From: an uncultured Christensenella sp.
GTDB lineage: Bacteria > Bacillota > Clostridia > Christensenellales > UBA3700
Direction of reading: 5' to 3'
Length of the DNA: 64,000 bases
Assembly: GCA_910578245.1 (NCBI GenBank)
Contig: CAJTPC010000005.1
Span: 3,173-67,172, forward strand
The position numbers and the translations under genes are program-made. The notes under the pieces are model-generated. The model was not told where the DNA came from. It worked only from the letters and a program-made list of their open reading frames with translations, and searched no databases. Positions 60,748 to 64,000 of this stretch are shown here, piece by piece (position 1 is the first letter of the stretch; every line of letters starts with the position of its first letter).

Positions 60748-61902
60748 CTATATAAAATCCACTATAATTCCATTCATAAGATGTAAAAATTCATATTTAA
60801 TAGATACGTAATTTGGAGTAATTTCAAGATAGTTTCTATTCTTTTTTATTGCTTGAGAATACTTGTTCAAAAAGTCATATCCGAATCTTTGAAAAAATTC
60901 CGCTAAATCAACGCCTTTTTGCAATCTTAAAGACAGCATTATATATTCGCTCTCAACATCTTCTTTGCTTAGCTTTTGTAAATCGCGACGGTAGTTCCCG
61001 TCATCTATTTCTTGATAATACTCCTCGAAGTTATCTGAGTTGCGCCATCTCTCGTTGTTAATCAAAGAATGAGCGCCCATTCCCAGCCCAAGATAATCCA
61101 AGTGTTGCCAATACCGCAAATTATGATGCGACACCTTTTGATTTTTGCAGAAATTTGAAATTTCATAACGCTGAAAATTATATTCTTTTAGACAAAGACA
61201 AGCGTATTCATAAAGCTGAGCAAGTTCGTCGTCGCTCTTTTCAATAAGTTTGCCTTGCTCAATAAGACTTTTCAACTTCGTTCCGTCTTCTACGCTCAAC
61301 ATATATACCGATACGTGCTCAACGCTCAACTTCTCCGCTCTGTCTATAAAGTCTTTGACATCGTCTTTAGTTTGATTAGGCAATCCAATCATAGCGTCAA
61401 TACTTACGTCAAATCCAAGTTCTTTGGCAAGTTTGACAGCGTATTCGGCTTGTTTTGCATTATGACGTCTACCCAACATTTTCAGTAGGTTATCGTTGAA
61501 ACTCTGTACGCCAAAACTCAATCTGTTGACGCCTATTTTCTTAAGCGCAACAAGTTTTTCTCTGTCCACTGCGCAAGGATTTGCCTCGATAGAAAATTCT
61601 TTGAGATTGCAATTAAAACCGCCAAAAACCTCTTCGCCTATAGCTTTTAACTGATCTATATCAAGCAAAGTCGGCGTTCCTCCGCCAATGTATACAGTAT
61701 CGACTATATAGTCTTTTGAATACTCTACGCTTGCCAACCCTATCTGTTTGCAAAGATAACTGACGTACTTTTCTCTCTGTCCGCAATCGTCAACAGAGGA
61801 TATAAAGTCGCAATATATACACCGCGACTTGCAAAATGGTATATGTATATATATTCCTAAACTTTTATTTTGTGATACGTAGTTATCAATTATAGTTGAC
61901 AT
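60748..61902 (-). CDS. hemW: Radical SAM protein HemW (heme chaperone-like)
   Basis: HemW is a HemN-related radical SAM protein that binds heme and delivers it to target enzymes; it was long annotated as coproporphyrinogen oxidase. The cluster motif is CKSRCIYC (about 24-31), with YIGGGTPTLLD following (about 71-81) and a C-terminal HemN_C-like domain. I chose the ATG at 61902 (384 residues), ahead of the LGIYIHIPFC block; a TTG 13 codons upstream is possible, and neither has a clear ribosome-binding site. It follows lepA, the usual lepA-hemW order. Confidence 0.9.
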   Translation of the reverse strand: MSTIIDNYVSQNKSLGIYIHIPFCKSRCIYCDFISSVDDCGQREKYVSYLCKQIGLASVEYSKDYIVDTVYIGGGTPTLLDIDQLKAIGEEVFGGFNCNLKEFSIEANPCAVDREKLVALKKIGVNRLSFGVQSFNDNLLKMLGRRHNAKQAEYAVKLAKELGFDVSIDAMIGLPNQTKDDVKDFIDRAEKLSVEHVSVYMLSVEDGTKLKSLIEQGKLIEKSDDELAQLYEYACLCLKEYNFQRYEISNFCKNQKVSHHNLRYWQHLDYLGLGMGAHSLINNERWRNSDNFEEYYQEIDDGNYRRDLQKLSKEDVESEYIMLSLRLQKGVDLAEFFQRFGYDFLNKYSQAIKKNRNYLEITPNYVSIKYEFLHLMNGIIVDFI

Positions 61903-61950
61903 ATTTTTTAGTTTCTTTAGCCAAAGACCAAATTCGCTCAAAGTTTCATT

Positions 61951-62296
61951 TTAGAAATGCCTAGCCTCTCTTTATGCCATATAGTTTGGTGGGAAGGGAG
62001 ATAGGAATTCAATAAAATTGCAGATTTTTTGTCAAGATGGTTCTTGGCGAGAGCAGTCGTACTTGCCGTACGTCAGCTTGAGTCAGAGGCTAAATTTGCT
62101 CAAAAGCTACTTATTAGAAATGCTTAGCCTCCCTTTGCGCCATACAGTTCAGTGGGAAGGGAGATAGGCATTCAATAAAATGCAGATTTTTTGTCAAGAT
62201 AGTTTTTGGCGAGAGCAGTCGTACTTGCTGTACGTCGGCTTGAGCCAAAGGCTAGATTGGCGGAAAAGATGCTTTTTAGAAATGCCTAGGATCCCT
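61951..62296 (+). repeat. Family A repeat, two tandem 163-bp units plus a partial third
   Basis: Units begin 'ttagaaatgc' at 61951, 62114 and 62276, a 162-163-bp period. Each full unit has 'gggaagggagatagg', 'gattttttgtcaaga', 'ggcgagagcagtcgtacttg' and a CGTAC/GTACG hairpin (62058-62072; 62220-62234). It fills the 370-base gap between hemW and lepA, with no gene visible. Single inverted copies are at 21.1 and 30.0 kb. Confidence 0.85.
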
Positions 62297-62311
62297 TTCC
62301 ACTGAACTTAA

Positions 62312-64000
62312 TTATATCTTAAGTATAGACATAAAGGCTTCGCTCGGCACCTCTACGGAGCCGACTTGGCGCATACGTTTCTTACCTTCTTTTTGTTTCT
62401 CGAGAAGTTTCTTTTTACGCGTTATGTCACCGCCGTAACACTTGGCAAGCACGTCTTTACGCATGGCCTTGACAGTTTCTCTCGCTATGACTTTACCGCC
62501 TATAGCCGCTTGAATTGGTATCTCAAAAAGTTGTCTTGGGATTACGTCTTTTAACTTTTCGGCAATACCTCTGCCCCTTGCGTAAGCCTTATCCTTATGA
62601 ACTATCAGACTTAAAGCGTCGCATATCTCTCCGTTAAGCAACATATCCAACTTGACCAAATCGCTTTTCTTATAGTCGGCAATCTCATAGTCAAGACTTG
62701 CGTATCCTCTTGTGCGCGACTTGAGCGTATCGAAAAAGTCATAGATTATCTCGTTGAGTGGCATAACGTAATCAATACGTACTCTAGTTGTATCCAGATA
62801 AGTGAGATTGATAAACTCTCCCCTCTTGTCTTGACAAAGCTCCATTATCGACCCAACGTACTCAGGCGGAGTATATATAAATGCATTGACAACAGGTTCT
62901 TCCATATGATCAATATCGCCTGCCGGCGGTAAGTTGGACGGATTGGATACGATTATCTCTTCGCCATTAGTCTTGATTACCTTATACGATACGCTGGGCG
63001 CAGTCGTTACAAGGTCAAGGTCAAATTCCCTCTCCAATCTCTCTTGAATGATTTCCATATGCAAAAGTCCCAAAAATCCGCATCTAAAACCAAATCCAAG
63101 CGCTGTAGATACTTCGGGTTCGTACATAAGCGAAGCATCGTTGAGTTTAAGTTTTTCCAAAGCGTCTTTCAAGTCGTTATACTTAGAGCCGTCAGCGGGA
63201 TATACTCCCGAAAATACCATTGGAGAGGCTTCCTTATATCCGTCTAGAGGCTTGGAAGTCTTATCGCTTGCCATAAGTATCGTATCGCCGACTTTGGTAT
63301 CGCTGACGTTCTTGATACTTGCGCAAAGATAACCTACGTCACCTGCCGAAAGGCTGTCCCTTGGTTGCATTTTTGGTACGAATACGCCTACTTCCGTGAC
63401 GTCAAACTCTTTTCCCGTGACGCACATTCTTATTCTGTCGCCCGCCTTGACTTCTCCGTCAAATACTCTTATAAAAGATATTGCGCCCTTGTACGAATCG
63501 TAATATGAATCGAAAATCAAGGCTTTGAAGGGCGCGTCTATATTCCCGCTGGGCGGTGGCAACAACTCTATTACTTGCTTAAGCACTTCATCTATGCCAA
63601 TGCACTCTTTTGCAGAAATAAGCGGAGCATTTTGAGCGTCAAGACCTATGACCTCCTCTATCTCAGTCTTGATCTCGTCAGGTCTTGCCGACGGTAAATC
63701 TATCTTGTTTATTACAGGGATAATCTCCAAATCATTGTCAAGCGCAAGGTAAACGTTGGTCAACGTCTGCGCCTCTATGCCTTGCGACGCGTCGACAATG
63801 AGAATCGCGCCTTCGCACGCTTTGAGAGAACGCGACACCTCATAAGTAAAGTCTACGTGTCCGGGAGTATCTATAAGATTAAAAGTATATTCTTCGCCAT
63901 TGTAAGTATACTTCATCGTCACAGGAGTGAGCTTTATTGTAATTCCTCTCTCCCTCTCGATATCCATACTGTCGAGAAGTTGTTCTTTGGCGTCGCGCTT
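62312..64000 (-). CDS. lepA: Elongation factor 4 (LepA), 5' end outside window
   Basis: LepA is a translational GTPase that affects ribosome back-translocation and biogenesis. The window holds about 562 C-terminal residues of ~600. The frame stays open to the right edge, reading KRDAKEQLLDS before MDIERERGITIK, so the P-loop segment lies beyond 64000. Visible are DTPGHVDF, INKIDLP, the EF-G-like domains with GFRCGFLGLLHMEI, and the LepA-specific C-terminal domain ending RKKKLLEKQKEGKKRMRQ, then GSVEVP. Confidence 0.96.
   Translation of the reverse strand, partial: KRDAKEQLLDSMDIERERGITIKLTPVTMKYTYNGEEYTFNLIDTPGHVDFTYEVSRSLKACEGAILIVDASQGIEAQTLTNVYLALDNDLEIIPVINKIDLPSARPDEIKTEIEEVIGLDAQNAPLISAKECIGIDEVLKQVIELLPPPSGNIDAPFKALIFDSYYDSYKGAISFIRVFDGEVKAGDRIRMCVTGKEFDVTEVGVFVPKMQPRDSLSAGDVGYLCASIKNVSDTKVGDTILMASDKTSKPLDGYKEASPMVFSGVYPADGSKYNDLKDALEKLKLNDASLMYEPEVSTALGFGFRCGFLGLLHMEIIQERLEREFDLDLVTTAPSVSYKVIKTNGEEIIVSNPSNLPPAGDIDHMEEPVVNAFIYTPPEYVGSIMELCQDKRGEFINLTYLDTTRVRIDYVMPLNEIIYDFFDTLKSRTRGYASLDYEIADYKKSDLVKLDMLLNGEICDALSLIVHKDKAYARGRGIAEKLKDVIPRQLFEIPIQAAIGGKVIARETVKAMRKDVLAKCYGGDITRKKKLLEKQKEGKKRMRQVGSVEVPSEAFMSILKI

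Noticed and set aside
61951..62296. CRISPR-like array between hemW and lepA.
   Set aside because: The repeat period is 163 bp with only two full units, the units have no unique spacers, and no cas genes are present.

Overview
The window looks like chromosome from a low-to-mid GC, spore-forming Firmicute, most likely an uncultured Clostridia. Supporting signs are the yqfC-yqfD-phoH-pgpH-ybeY-era-yqzL-recO cluster, a ytxC-like gene beside a T-box-controlled thrS, an infC-rpmI-rplT operon with an L20-type leader, hemZ, a bifunctional RelA, split SecD/SecF, strong Shine-Dalgarno sequences and canonical sigma-A promoters. Nearly all genes lie on the minus strand. I see no rRNA, tRNA, CRISPR array, transposase or prophage.

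Layout (minus strand unless stated). 0-2.6 kb: rpsO and pnp. 2.7-7.4 kb: relA, dtd, an MBL hydrolase and hemZ, with their own promoter. 7.5-12.4 kb: recJ and secDF. 12.6-15.1 kb: a DUF1292 protein, a SpoU-type methylase and infC-rpmI-rplT. 15.2-19.7 kb: a lipoprotein phosphoesterase, thrS with its T-box leader, and a ytxC-like gene. 19.8-21.1 kb (+): an M29 aminopeptidase. 21.3-27.6 kb: a pseudouridine synthase, a methyltransferase, a type-2 ileS and a CorC-like membrane protein. 27.8-34.1 kb is the accessory stretch: a DUF3343 gene divergent from a cysteine-desulfurase-like gene, two unknown small proteins, a divergent XRE/95-aa pair, a GIY-YIG nuclease between 77-bp direct repeats, and an SsuABC/TauABC-like ABC transporter. 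34.2-40.5 kb: a TM1266-like regulator behind a structured leader, an S41 protease, a degenerate ABC ATPase, a HAD phosphatase, pgi and a TIM-barrel isomerase. 40.7-44.8 kb: an MMPL/RND exporter (+), a lipoprotein and a second XRE gene (+). 44.8-47.5 kb: ppdK. 47.7-53.7 kb: the era/phoH/yqf cluster. 53.8-64 kb: dnaB, pepF, a frameshifted PTS-IIC-like gene, a DtxR-type regulator with a membrane protein, a zinc-ribbon microprotein (+), hemW, and lepA running off the right edge.

Most of this is housekeeping: translation, RNA decay, secretion, stringent response, heme-related radical-SAM enzymes, c-di-AMP turnover, DNA repair and sporulation. The unexplained signals are mostly in non-coding DNA. 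They are two dispersed intergenic repeat families (A, built around a CGTAC/GTACG hairpin; B, built around gtcatttcga/tcgaaatgac), a switch-like leader in front of the TM1266-like gene, paired palindromic operators at several promoters, and three genes whose -10 box lies exactly 6 nt before an ATG that has no Shine-Dalgarno, suggesting leaderless mRNAs. Gene-level oddities are an AUU start on infC, a RecO without its zinc motif, a PgpH without its extracellular domain and the broken PTS-IIC gene.

All functional names come from reading the translations; no database search was run.
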